Assembly (NCBI RefSeq): GCF_003722335.1
Contig: NZ_CP026100.1
Coordinates: forward strand, 1,338,001-1,402,000
Direction of reading: 5' to 3'
DNA: 64,000 nt
Origin: Caulobacter flavus
GTDB lineage: Bacteria; Pseudomonadota; Alphaproteobacteria; Caulobacterales; Caulobacteraceae
Position 1 is the stretch's first letter; each line of letters starts with the position of its first letter. Of this stretch, positions 25,212 through 33,109 are shown in pieces. The translations under genes and the position numbers were made by a program. The notes beneath the pieces were generated by a model, which did not search any database, had not been told where the DNA came from, and saw only the letters and a list, made by a program, of their open reading frames with translations.

Positions 25212-26405
25212 ATGAGGCAAGCCGTCATTCTCGTGGGCGGCCGAGGCACCCGCCTCGGCGATCTCGCCAAGAACACGCCCAAGCCGCTGATGCCGATCGA
25301 CGGCGACACCCGGTTCCTGGACTACCTGATCGACAACCTCGCCCGCCACGGCGTGCAGGAAGTGCTGCTGGTCGCCGGCCATCTGGGCGAGCTGGTCGAG
25401 GAGCGCTACCAGGGCGCCCGCTTCCGAGACTGCGTCGTCTCCTGCGTGCGCGAGCCCGAGGCGGCCGGCACGGCCGGCGCGCTGCTCCACGTCGCCGATC
25501 GTCTGGATCCGGTGTTCCTGATGTCGAACGGCGACTCGTTCTTCGACTTCAACTACCTGGCGCTGAAGCCGGCGCTGGGCGAGAACGACGTGGCCGCCCT
25601 GGCCCTGCGCCGGGTGGACGACGCCCGCCGCTACGGGGCCGTCTTCGCCGAGGAGGGCCGGGTTCGCCGCTTCGAGGAGAAGAACCCCGACGCCAACGGC
25701 CCCGCCTGGATCTCGGGCGGCGTCTACATGGTGCGCCGCGAGATCCTCGATCTGATCAAGACCTCGCCCTGCTCGATCGAGTCCGACATCTTCCCGCAGC
25801 TGGCGGCGGCCGACCGTCTGGCCTGCGCCAACTTCGACGGCTACTTCCTCGACATCGGCCTGCCCGACACGCTGGAGCAGGGGCGGCGCGAGATGCCGGT
25901 CCATACCCGCCGCGCCGCGGTGTTCTTCGACCGCGACAACACCCTCAACGTCGACGAGGGCTACACCCACCGTCCGCAGGACCTGGTGTGGATGCCGGGC
26001 GCGGTCGAGGCCGTGCGGGCCGTCAACGACTCCGGCCGCCTGGCCATCGTCGTCACCAACCAGTCGGGCCTGGCGCGGGGACTCTACGACGAGGCGGCCA
26101 TGCACGCCTTCCACCGCCACATGCAGAACGAACTGGCTGCCGTCGGCGCGCACATCGACGCCTTCTACTTCTCGCCTTACCACGCCGACGCCGTGGTCGA
26201 GGACTATCGCCACGCCGACCATCCCGATCGCAAGCCCAACCCGGGCATGCTGAAGCGCGCGTGCGCCGAATGGCGCATAGACCTGGACCGCTCGATCATG
26301 ATCGGCGACCAGCCCAGCGACGTGACCGCCGCCGAGGCCATGGGCGTCGAAGGGCGGCTCTACGACGGCGGCGACCTCGCCGCCCTGGTCGTTCCGCGGG
26401 CCTGA
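25212..26405 (+). CDS. Fusion: heptose-1-phosphate guanylyltransferase-like domain plus GmhB-like HAD phosphatase domain
   Basis: Residues 1-225 are a sugar-1-phosphate nucleotidyltransferase (ILVGGRGTRLGDL, NTPKPLMPI, LMSNGDSFFDFNYL, EEKNPDANGPAWISGGVYM), most like HddC. Residues 235-397 are a HAD phosphatase with FFDRDNTLNVDEGYTH (nucleophile D240, acid/base D242), VVTNQSGLARG, RKPNPGML and MIGDQPSDVTAAEAMG, most like GmhB. Together they could dephosphorylate heptose-1,7-bisphosphate and add GMP to give GDP-heptose. The zinc-loop cysteines of E. coli GmhB are absent: the equivalent stretch reads FSPYHADAVVEDYRHADHP. The putative kinase partner is two genes downstream. Confidence 0.8.
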   Translation: MRQAVILVGGRGTRLGDLAKNTPKPLMPIDGDTRFLDYLIDNLARHGVQEVLLVAGHLGELVEERYQGARFRDCVVSCVREPEAAGTAGALLHVADRLDPVFLMSNGDSFFDFNYLALKPALGENDVAALALRRVDDARRYGAVFAEEGRVRRFEEKNPDANGPAWISGGVYMVRREILDLIKTSPCSIESDIFPQLAAADRLACANFDGYFLDIGLPDTLEQGRREMPVHTRRAAVFFDRDNTLNVDEGYTHRPQDLVWMPGAVEAVRAVNDSGRLAIVVTNQSGLARGLYDEAAMHAFHRHMQNELAAVGAHIDAFYFSPYHADAVVEDYRHADHPDRKPNPGMLKRACAEWRIDLDRSIMIGDQPSDVTAAEAMGVEGRLYDGGDLAALVVPRA

Positions 26406-26412
26406 CCGCGCC

Positions 26413-26437
26413 GGAAGGGCCGGGGATCGGCCCTTCC
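26413..26437 (+). terminator. Stem-loop after the heptose fusion gene
   Basis: GGAAGGGCC (26413-26421) and GGCCCTTCC (26429-26437) form a perfect 9-bp stem with a 7-base loop, 8 bases after the stop codon. No T-tract follows, so it is likely a weak or partial terminator or an RNA-stabilising end rather than a full stop to transcription of the downstream sugar genes. Confidence 0.5.
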
Positions 26438-26495
26438 GTCGGCTCCCTGACACGTCAAACCATGGCGTGACCGATCTTAACACTGCTCGCATCGA

Positions 26496-26522
26496 TTGCG
26501 CCGGGCTGACGGTTGCTAATCG
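26496..26522 (+). promoter_or_regulatory. Candidate housekeeping promoter for the AGE-kinase-aminotransferase genes
   Basis: TTGCGC at 26496-26501 followed after 13 bases by GCTAATCG at 26515-26522 resembles the Caulobacter housekeeping consensus (TTGaCGS, 10-14 bases, GCTANAWC). It is in the 170-base gap downstream of a hairpin and 53 bases upstream of the AGE-family start, where GC content dips. Motif match only. Confidence 0.35.
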
Positions 26523-26575
26523 TGGGCGATTCGGGCAGGAGTGACCCCCGCTGGCAATCAGACCCTAGGGAAGTC

Positions 26576-27709
26576 ATGGACCGTTCCGTCTTCGCGAATA
26601 TCTCCAAGTGGATGTTCGAAGATGCGCTGCCGTTGTGGAGCAGCGTTGGGATTGATCCTAAAGGCTCCTACATGGAATTTCTTGACCGCGAAGGCGGTCA
26701 GCCGGAGATTTCTTATCGCCGCGTGCGCGTGATCTGTCGCCAGATCTATGTGTTTTCTCATGCGTACCAGCTGGGCTACGAGCCGGGACTGGAGCTGGCC
26801 AAGCGCGGCTACGACTACCTGATCGCCCACGCCTGGCTCGGCGAAGACGGCGGCTGGGCGCGACGCCTGTCGGCCGACGGTGCCGTCCTGGATGCGACCC
26901 CCGATCTCTATGACCAGGCCTTCGTGCTGTTCGCCCTGGGCTGGTACCATCGCGCCTCGGGCGACGCCGAGGCCCATGCCTGGGCCCGCCGGACCCTGGC
27001 CTATATCGAAGCCCACATGCGCCATCCGCTGGGCGGCTTCCTGCACGAGAAGCCGGCCGTCGGCCCGCGCCAGCAGAACCCGCACATGCACCTGCTCGAG
27101 GCCTGCCTGGCCAACTACGAGGGCGTGCAGGACGCGGACATGCTGCGCGTCGCCCGCGAGATCGTGGGCCTGTTCCGCGACAAGTTCTTCGACATCGAGA
27201 GCGGCACCCTGGCCGAGTTCTTCGAAGAGGATCTCTCGCGCACCGCCGGCGACAAGGGGCGCTGGATCGAGCCCGGCCACCAGTTCGAATGGGCCTGGAT
27301 CCTGGTCAACCATCGCCGCCTGACGGGCGACGACACCGCCGACCTGGCCCGCGCCGCGGTGGCCTTCGGCGAGAAGTACGGCGTCGATCCCGTCTCGCAC
27401 GCGACCTACAACGGCGTCCGCGACGACGGCGCGCCGCTGGACCGCGCCTCGCGCACCTGGCCCAACACCGAGCGCATGAAGGCCGCCGTGGCCATGTACG
27501 AACTCGACGGCGTGGATCCCGTGCCGGTCCTCGCCCAGAGCGGCAACCTGCTGCTGAACCGCTATCTGGCGGTCGAGCCGCGCGGCGCCTGGATCGACGT
27601 GTTCGACGAGAACGGCCAGCCGCGTCTGGACAACATCCCGACCTCGACGCTGTATCACGTCTTCCTCGCCTTCGCCGAAGCGCTCCGTATCGCCCCTAAA
27701 CTCGTCTAG
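26576..27709 (+). CDS. AGE-family sugar isomerase/epimerase
   Basis: The start is the ATG at 26576 with AGGGAAG upstream; the longer frame to 26513 was rejected. The 377-residue protein fits the N-acylglucosamine 2-epimerase/ManA-like alpha-toroid family: YRRVRVICRQIYVFSHAY, DLYDQAFVLFALGWYHRA, PHMHLLEACLANYE, EPGHQFEWAWILVNH and RTWPNTERMKA are the conserved patches, including the active-site histidines and Glu-x-x-x-x-His. Members interconvert mannose/fructose-6-phosphate, mannose/glucose or GlcNAc/ManNAc. In this cluster it sits between the heptose fusion and the heptose kinase; whether it acts on a heptose is unknown. No GmhA (sedoheptulose-7-phosphate isomerase) gene is seen nearby. Confidence 0.82.
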   Translation: MDRSVFANISKWMFEDALPLWSSVGIDPKGSYMEFLDREGGQPEISYRRVRVICRQIYVFSHAYQLGYEPGLELAKRGYDYLIAHAWLGEDGGWARRLSADGAVLDATPDLYDQAFVLFALGWYHRASGDAEAHAWARRTLAYIEAHMRHPLGGFLHEKPAVGPRQQNPHMHLLEACLANYEGVQDADMLRVAREIVGLFRDKFFDIESGTLAEFFEEDLSRTAGDKGRWIEPGHQFEWAWILVNHRRLTGDDTADLARAAVAFGEKYGVDPVSHATYNGVRDDGAPLDRASRTWPNTERMKAAVAMYELDGVDPVPVLAQSGNLLLNRYLAVEPRGAWIDVFDENGQPRLDNIPTSTLYHVFLAFAEALRIAPKLV

Positions 27710-27788
27710 TCGACAGACTGGTTGCCGATGGCCGGATGATGGGTGCAACCATACCGGCCAAGGCGCCCATCAGACCAAGGTCAAGATC

Positions 27789-28865
27789 ATGATCATCGTC
27801 CGCACACCCCTGCGCGTGTCGTTCTTCGGCGGCGGCACGGATCACCCGGGCTGGTTCAAGCACCATGGCGAAGGCGCTGTGCTGTCGACCACGATCAACA
27901 AGTACGTCTACATCACGCTGCGTCACACGCCGCCGGTGTTCGACTTCAACTACCGCGTCGTGTGGCGCGAGATCGAGCAGACCCGCAGCGTCGACGAGAT
28001 CGTCCACCCGGTGGTGCGTGAAGTGCTGCGCAACTACACCAGCACCGACGCTCCGGGCTACGAGATCGTCTACAACGCCGACCTGCCCGCCCGTTCGGGC
28101 CTGGGCTCGTCCTCGGCCTTCACGGTCGCGGCGCTGCACGCGCTCTGGCACAATTCGGGCGAGGAAGTCTCCAAGATGCGCCTGGCCCGCGAGGCCATCC
28201 GCGTCGAGCAGGACCTGCTGAAGGAGCCCGTCGGCAGCCAGGACCAGACGGCCGTGGCCTTCGGCGGCCTCAACCAGATCGACTTCGGCAAGGACGGCGG
28301 CCTGACGGTCTCGCCGATCCAGGTGTCGGGCGACCGCATGCGTCACCTCGAAGATCATCTGATGATGTTCTTCACCGGCTTCACCCGCGACGCCGGCTCG
28401 ATCGAGAAGAACAAGGTCGAGAACTTCGCCAACAAGCGCGAGCAGATGGAGAAGGTCTACAGCATGGTGGCCGAAGGCCGTCGCGTGCTGGAGGACGATC
28501 GCGTCTCGCTGCTCGAATTCGGCGACCTGCTGGACCAGGGGTGGCGCGCCAAGCGCAGCCTGGCGACCGGCGTCTCGAACGGTCCGATCGACCAGGCCTA
28601 CGAACTGGCCCGCCAGGCCGGCGCCATCGGCGGCAAGCTGCTGGGCGCGGGCGGCGGCGGCTTCCTGCTGTTCTTCGTGCCGCCGGATCGCCGCGCCGCG
28701 GTCGCCGAGGCCATGTCGCGCTTCGAGTTCCAGCCCGGCCGCTCGACCGTCGAAGTGCCGTTCCGCTTCGAGGATCTGGGCAGCTCGGTGGTCCTCCACC
28801 GGCCCGAATTGACCTCGAATTACACCGGCCTGCGACTGCCCCAGCTTCAGCTTGGAGCAGCGTAA
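27789..28865 (+). CDS. hddA: D-glycero-alpha-D-manno-heptose-7-phosphate kinase-like (GHMP family)
   Basis: The 358-residue GHMP kinase begins IVRTPLRVSFFGGGTDHPGW, has the phosphate-binding PARSGLGSSSAFTVAALHAL, EPVGSQDQTAVAFGGLN, FFTGFTRDAGSIE and the C-terminal GGKLLGAGGGGFLLFFVP loop. These features match HddA, which makes heptose-1,7-bisphosphate in the GDP-D,D-heptose route (family knowledge). The context, with a GmhB-like phosphatase and HddC-like guanylyltransferase two genes upstream, supports that call. Other family members act on fucose or galactose, so the exact sugar is inferred. Confidence 0.85.
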   Translation: MIIVRTPLRVSFFGGGTDHPGWFKHHGEGAVLSTTINKYVYITLRHTPPVFDFNYRVVWREIEQTRSVDEIVHPVVREVLRNYTSTDAPGYEIVYNADLPARSGLGSSSAFTVAALHALWHNSGEEVSKMRLAREAIRVEQDLLKEPVGSQDQTAVAFGGLNQIDFGKDGGLTVSPIQVSGDRMRHLEDHLMMFFTGFTRDAGSIEKNKVENFANKREQMEKVYSMVAEGRRVLEDDRVSLLEFGDLLDQGWRAKRSLATGVSNGPIDQAYELARQAGAIGGKLLGAGGGGFLLFFVPPDRRAAVAEAMSRFEFQPGRSTVEVPFRFEDLGSSVVLHRPELTSNYTGLRLPQLQLGAA

Positions 28866-28976
28866 TATCCTCCGGCGCGGGCGGGTTGCACCTGTAATCG
28901 CGTTCATGTAAATCCCCGATCGCAGGCCGTTAAGAGACAGACCGCGCGGGCGCATCCGGGCCAAAAGTCCTGACCT

Positions 28977-30470
28977 ATGAAGCGCTCAATGCAAGATCTC
29001 GAAAACTTCACGGCTGACTTCCGAGAATTGGAGACCGTTATGGACGGGGTCGATTTCAAGCGCCCGCCCGCCGTCGCGAGCGCGCCCACCGTGGGCGTGA
29101 ACGACGGCATTTTCGCCGCGGCCGAACGCGCTCTCGAGTGCGGCCAGAGCCTGTGCTGGGTGCTTGACGCCGACGATCGCGTCGTCGGCGAAGTCACCGT
29201 CCAGTCGGTGCGCGAAGCGGTGAAGTCGGGCGCCTACCGGGCCGCCCTGCGCGCCGCCGACCTGATGCGCGAGCCCGTTCAGGTCGTCCGCGACGGCCAG
29301 GCCAGCGATCTGCCGGCGGTCGTCGAACTGGACGCCGACGGCCGCATCGCGGCCTTCAAGCTCAACCCGCTGGCGGAGTTCCTGCCGGTGGCCGAGCCCG
29401 ACCTGTCGGGCGCCGAGTTCCGCAACCTGGCCGACGCCTACCTGTCGACCTGGATCTCCTCGACTGGCGAATACATCCGCTCGTTCGAGTCCCGCTTCGC
29501 GGCCTGGAACGGCATGAAGCACGGCGTGGCGGTCTCCAACGGCACCGTTTCCCTGCATCTGGCGCTGGCCGCGCTCGGCGTCGGTCCGGGCGACGAGGTC
29601 ATCGTGCCCGACCTGACCTTCGCGGCGACGATCAACACCGTCATGCACGTCGGCGCCACGCCGGTGATCGTCGACGTCGATCCCGAGACCTGGTGCATGT
29701 CGGCGGAGCTGTTCGCCGCGGCGATCACCCCGCGCACCCGCGCGGTCATCCCGGTGCACGTGTTCGGCCGTCCCGCGCCGATGACCGAGATCGCGGCCGT
29801 CGCCCGCGCCCACGGCATCTACGTGATCGAGGACTGCGCCGAGGCCCACGGGGCCCGCTACGACGGCAAGATGGTCGGCGAGTTCTCGGACATCGCCAGC
29901 TACTCGTTCTTCGCCAACAAGATCATGACCACCGGCGAAGGCGGCATCTGCCTCACCAACAACCTGGAAATCGCCGAGCGCCTGCGCATGCTGCGCGACC
30001 ACGGCATGAACCCCGCGCGCCGCTACTGGCACGACGAGGCCGGGTTCAACTTCCGCATGACCAATATGCAGGCGGCCGTCGGCTGCGCCCAGCTGGACCG
30101 GATCGACACCTTCCTGTCGGACCGCCAGGGCGTGATGGACCTGTATCGCCCGGCCCTCGAGGGCATCCCGGGCGTCACGCTTCCGACGGCGCTGCCGGAC
30201 CGCTACCAGCCGGTGACCTGGTTCGCCTGCGCCCTGGTGCCGGCCGACAAGCGCGCCGCCCTGATCGCGGCCTGCAAAGCCGAGTCGATCGACCTGCGGC
30301 CGTTCTTCAACGGCCTGTCGGCGATGCCGGCTTACCGCCGTCACGCGCGGCCTTGCCCCGTCAGCTACGAACTTTCGCAGACCGGCGTGAATCTGCCGAC
30401 CTCGCGCCGTGTTGACGCCGAAGTCGTCGCGAAGATCGCCTCCATCTTCCGCTCGGTTCTGGACGCGTAA
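28977..30470 (+). CDS. CBS-domain/DegT-family aminotransferase fusion (perosamine-synthase-like)
   Basis: The 497-residue protein has two parts. Residues about 20-135 look like a CBS-pair domain (SLCWVLDADDRVVGEVTVQS and VVELDADGRIAAFKL) of the type usually found in nucleotidyltransferases. Residues 140-497 are a fold-type I sugar aminotransferase with SNGTVSLHLALAALGVGPG, PDLTFAATINTV, HVFGRPAPM, ECA-like EDCAEAHGARY, and SFFANKIMTTGEGG, whose lysine (about residue 315) binds PLP. The ANKIMTTGEGG pattern is that of GDP-perosamine synthases (RfbE/Per), which aminate a GDP-4-keto-6-deoxy sugar. The fused CBS part is unusual for aminotransferases. The exact start is uncertain (ATGs at 28977 and 28989). 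Confidence 0.85.
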   Translation: MKRSMQDLENFTADFRELETVMDGVDFKRPPAVASAPTVGVNDGIFAAAERALECGQSLCWVLDADDRVVGEVTVQSVREAVKSGAYRAALRAADLMREPVQVVRDGQASDLPAVVELDADGRIAAFKLNPLAEFLPVAEPDLSGAEFRNLADAYLSTWISSTGEYIRSFESRFAAWNGMKHGVAVSNGTVSLHLALAALGVGPGDEVIVPDLTFAATINTVMHVGATPVIVDVDPETWCMSAELFAAAITPRTRAVIPVHVFGRPAPMTEIAAVARAHGIYVIEDCAEAHGARYDGKMVGEFSDIASYSFFANKIMTTGEGGICLTNNLEIAERLRMLRDHGMNPARRYWHDEAGFNFRMTNMQAAVGCAQLDRIDTFLSDRQGVMDLYRPALEGIPGVTLPTALPDRYQPVTWFACALVPADKRAALIAACKAESIDLRPFFNGLSAMPAYRRHARPCPVSYELSQTGVNLPTSRRVDAEVVAKIASIFRSVLDA

Positions 30471-30475
30471 ACTCG

Positions 30476-31303
30476 ATGGCGAAGGCCGGCAACTACCGTA
30501 ATCTGGCGCCCGGCGGCGGCGCCTTCGCGGAAGCGAGCGACTGGCTCCGCTTCCGCCACCTGATCTTCCACCTGGTCGCGTCCGACCTGCGCTCGCGCTA
30601 TCGCCGGACCTATCTGGGCATGGCTTGGGCGGTGCTGTGGCCGATCGGCTTCAGCTTCATCATGTCGACGGTCGCGGTTCGGATCTTCAACCAGCCGATC
30701 CAGACCTACCTGATGTACGTGATCACCGGCTTCGTGGTCTGGGACTTCGCCGGCGGCGCGGTCTCCCAGGGGGTCGGCTCGATCCAGGCGGCCGAGGGAT
30801 ATCTACGGCAGACCCGTCTGCCGCACATCCTGTTCCCGATCCGGACGACGGCCTTCCTGTTCGTCAACTACTGCTTCGCCAACATAGCCATCGTGCTGGT
30901 GATCCTGGTCTTCGACCGGGAGGCGATCAGCTGGACCTGGGCCCTGTGGCCGGTCTTCAGCGTGCTCATGTTCCTGTTCGCCACGCCGCTCGTGGCGATC
31001 AGCGCCGTGGCCAACCTGAAGTACCGCGACTACGGGCAGGCCATCACCCTGGCCATGTTCCTGCTCTGGTACATGACGCCCGTGATCGTTCTGCGCCACG
31101 TCTACGACTCGCCTGGCCTGGCCACCTTCACCGCTCTGAACCCGTTCGCGTCGCTCTGCGACATGTTCCGGGACATCATGATCTACTCGCGTCTGCCGTC
31201 GCTCTATGACGTGGGCCTGGTTTGCGCCTACACCGTGGGCCTCTGGATCGTCGCCCTGGGCTGGCTGAAGTTCGAGCGCCGCCGTCTCATCCATTATTTC
31301 TGA
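30476..31303 (+). CDS. wzm: Polysaccharide ABC exporter permease (Wzm type)
   Basis: The 275-residue membrane protein belongs to the ABC-2 type permease family with about six hydrophobic segments, including YLGMAWAVLWPIGFSFIMST, TGFVVWDFAGGA, FVNYCFANIAIVLVILVF, and TLAMFLLWYMTPVIVL. Wzm-type permeases form the channel for undecaprenyl-linked O-antigen or capsule across the inner membrane. It follows the aminotransferase by 5 bases and precedes the ATPase by 10, so the three are one operon. The exporter likely carries a glycan containing the sugar made by the neighbouring genes. Confidence 0.88.
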   Translation: MAKAGNYRNLAPGGGAFAEASDWLRFRHLIFHLVASDLRSRYRRTYLGMAWAVLWPIGFSFIMSTVAVRIFNQPIQTYLMYVITGFVVWDFAGGAVSQGVGSIQAAEGYLRQTRLPHILFPIRTTAFLFVNYCFANIAIVLVILVFDREAISWTWALWPVFSVLMFLFATPLVAISAVANLKYRDYGQAITLAMFLLWYMTPVIVLRHVYDSPGLATFTALNPFASLCDMFRDIMIYSRLPSLYDVGLVCAYTVGLWIVALGWLKFERRRLIHYF

Positions 31304-31313
31304 GGCAGCAGTG

Positions 31314-32096
31314 ATGTCCAAATATCGGGAAGCGGGCGGCATGCGCGAAGAACGCCTCGGCATCGAAATCCAGAGCCTGGCTCTGGACTATCCTGTTGGC
31401 CCGCTCACGCGCGGCAGCGTCAAGGCGGGCCTGTTCTCGCTGTTCGGCGCCCGCCAGAAGGCGCCGCGGGTCGAGTTCGTCCGGGCGCTGAAGGGCGTGA
31501 GCCTCAAGGTGGCCGTCGGCGAACGCCTCGGCATCATCGGCCGCAACGGCTCGGGCAAGTCGACCCTGCTGCGCGCCATGGCCGGCATCTACGAGCCGAC
31601 CAGCGGCGTCGTGGAGATGCGCGGCCGGGTGCAGGGCATGTTCGACATCGGGCTGGGCTTCGAGCCCGAGGCCACGGGTCGCGAGAACATCCTCTACCGC
31701 GGTCTGGTCATGGGCCTCAGCCCGGCCGAAATCCGCGCCCGCGAGGACGAGATCGTCGAGTTCGCCGCCATCGGCGACTTCATCGACCTGCCCGTGCGGA
31801 CCTACTCGTCGGGTATGTCGGTCCGCCTGGCCTTCGCGATCTCGACCTATCTGCAGGGCGACATCCTGTTGCTCGACGAGATGCTCAGCGCCGGCGACGC
31901 CTCCTTCCAGGCCAAGGCGGCCGAACGGATGCGCAGCCTGGTCGAAAGCGCCAAGGTCCTCGTCCTGGTCAGCCACGACATGGCGACCATCCAGAACGTC
32001 TGCACGCGCGTGATCTGGCTGTCCAAGGGCCGCATCGTCGCCGAGGGCCAGCCCGCCGACGTGGTCGCGCAGTATCTCGCCGACGCCGGCGAATAA
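31314..32096 (+). CDS. wzt: Polysaccharide ABC exporter ATPase (Wzt type, without the C-terminal carbohydrate domain)
   Basis: The 260-residue ATPase starts at the ATG at 31314, after a GAGG. It shows Walker A GIIGRNGSGKSTLLRAMAG, the signature YSSGMSVRLAFA, Walker B ILLLDEMLS and VSHDMATIQN (H-loop). It ends soon after the nucleotide-binding domain, so it lacks the C-terminal carbohydrate-binding domain that in long Wzt proteins checks the modified end of the chain. This suggests chain termination is not read by this exporter, or that the polymer has no special cap. Confidence 0.9.
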   Translation: MSKYREAGGMREERLGIEIQSLALDYPVGPLTRGSVKAGLFSLFGARQKAPRVEFVRALKGVSLKVAVGERLGIIGRNGSGKSTLLRAMAGIYEPTSGVVEMRGRVQGMFDIGLGFEPEATGRENILYRGLVMGLSPAEIRAREDEIVEFAAIGDFIDLPVRTYSSGMSVRLAFAISTYLQGDILLLDEMLSAGDASFQAKAAERMRSLVESAKVLVLVSHDMATIQNVCTRVIWLSKGRIVAEGQPADVVAQYLADAGE

Positions 32097-32118
32097 TCCA
32101 TTCTCTTGAGGTAGCTCC

Positions 32119-33057
32119 ATGACCCAACGTGTGCTCATCACCGGCGCGGCCGGCTATATCGGCTCGATCCTGATCCCGCAGCTGCTGCAGAAGGGCTACG
32201 CGGTCGACGCCCTGGATCTCTTCCCGCGCGGCGACACCGTTCTGGCCGCCTGCTGCGCCGACCCGAACTTCAACCCCGTGAAGGGCGACGCCCGTGACGA
32301 GGCCCTGGTCACGTCGCTGCTGGCCAAGGCCGACATCGTGATCCCGCTGGCCGCCCTCGTCGGCGCGCCGCTCTGCAAGATGGATCCGCTGAACGCCCAG
32401 ACCACGAACTCCGACGCCGTGCGGATGATCGTGAAGAACCTCTCCTCGTCGCAGAAGATCGTCTACCCGACCACCAACTCGGGCTACGGCATCGGCGAAA
32501 AGGGCCAGTTCTGCACCGAAGAGACCCCGCTGCGTCCGATCTCGCTGTACGGCACCTCGAAGGTCGAGGCCGAAATGGCCATCCTCGACAGCGGCAACGG
32601 CGTGACCGTTCGCCTGGCCACCGTGTTCGGCATGGCGCCGCGCATGCGCATCGACCTGCTGGTCAACGACTTCACCTGGCGCGCCGTGACCGACCGCGCG
32701 GTCGTGATCTTCGAAGGCCACTTCAAGCGGAACTACATCCACATCCGCGACGTGGCGAAGGCGTTCATGCACGCCATCGAGAACTACGGCACGATGAACA
32801 ACAACGCCTACAACGTGGGCCTGTCGTCGGCGAACCTGTCGAAGCTGGAGCTGTGCGCGCAGATCCAGAAGCACGTCCCGCAGTTCGTGTTCCTGGAAGC
32901 CCCGATCGGCGAAGACCCGGACAAGCGCGACTACATCGTCTCGAACGCCAAGCTGGAAGCCACCGGCTGGACCCCGGACTGGGATCTGGACCGCGGCATC
33001 GGCGAACTGCTGCGCGGCTACAAAATGCTGCTCAACAGCCGCTACTCGAACGTCTAA
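32119..33057 (+). CDS. NAD-dependent epimerase/dehydratase (SDR family)
   Basis: The 312-residue extended SDR has RVLITGAAGYIGSILIPQLL (NAD binding), VIPLAALVGAP, and a catalytic YGTSKVEAE (Tyr 144, Lys 148) preceded by TTNSGYGIGE. GHFKRNYIHIRDVAKAFMHAI is the usual C-terminal substrate-domain motif. Such enzymes epimerise, dehydrate or reduce nucleotide sugars. Within this operon it could be the 4,6-dehydratase or reductase that supplies the aminotransferase, but the fold cannot decide. The ribosome-binding site GAGGT precedes the start. Confidence 0.85.
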   Translation: MTQRVLITGAAGYIGSILIPQLLQKGYAVDALDLFPRGDTVLAACCADPNFNPVKGDARDEALVTSLLAKADIVIPLAALVGAPLCKMDPLNAQTTNSDAVRMIVKNLSSSQKIVYPTTNSGYGIGEKGQFCTEETPLRPISLYGTSKVEAEMAILDSGNGVTVRLATVFGMAPRMRIDLLVNDFTWRAVTDRAVVIFEGHFKRNYIHIRDVAKAFMHAIENYGTMNNNAYNVGLSSANLSKLELCAQIQKHVPQFVFLEAPIGEDPDKRDYIVSNAKLEATGWTPDWDLDRGIGELLRGYKMLLNSRYSNV

Positions 33058-33109
33058 TTCCAATACCGGTCGCGCCTTCCCGCGCGCACCCTTTCCGGAT
33101 CCCCAGCTG

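Noticed and set aside
26513..26575. An extended N terminus for the AGE-family protein
   Set aside because: The extra 21 residues have no ribosome-binding site, while the ATG at 26576 follows AGGGAAG at a good distance.
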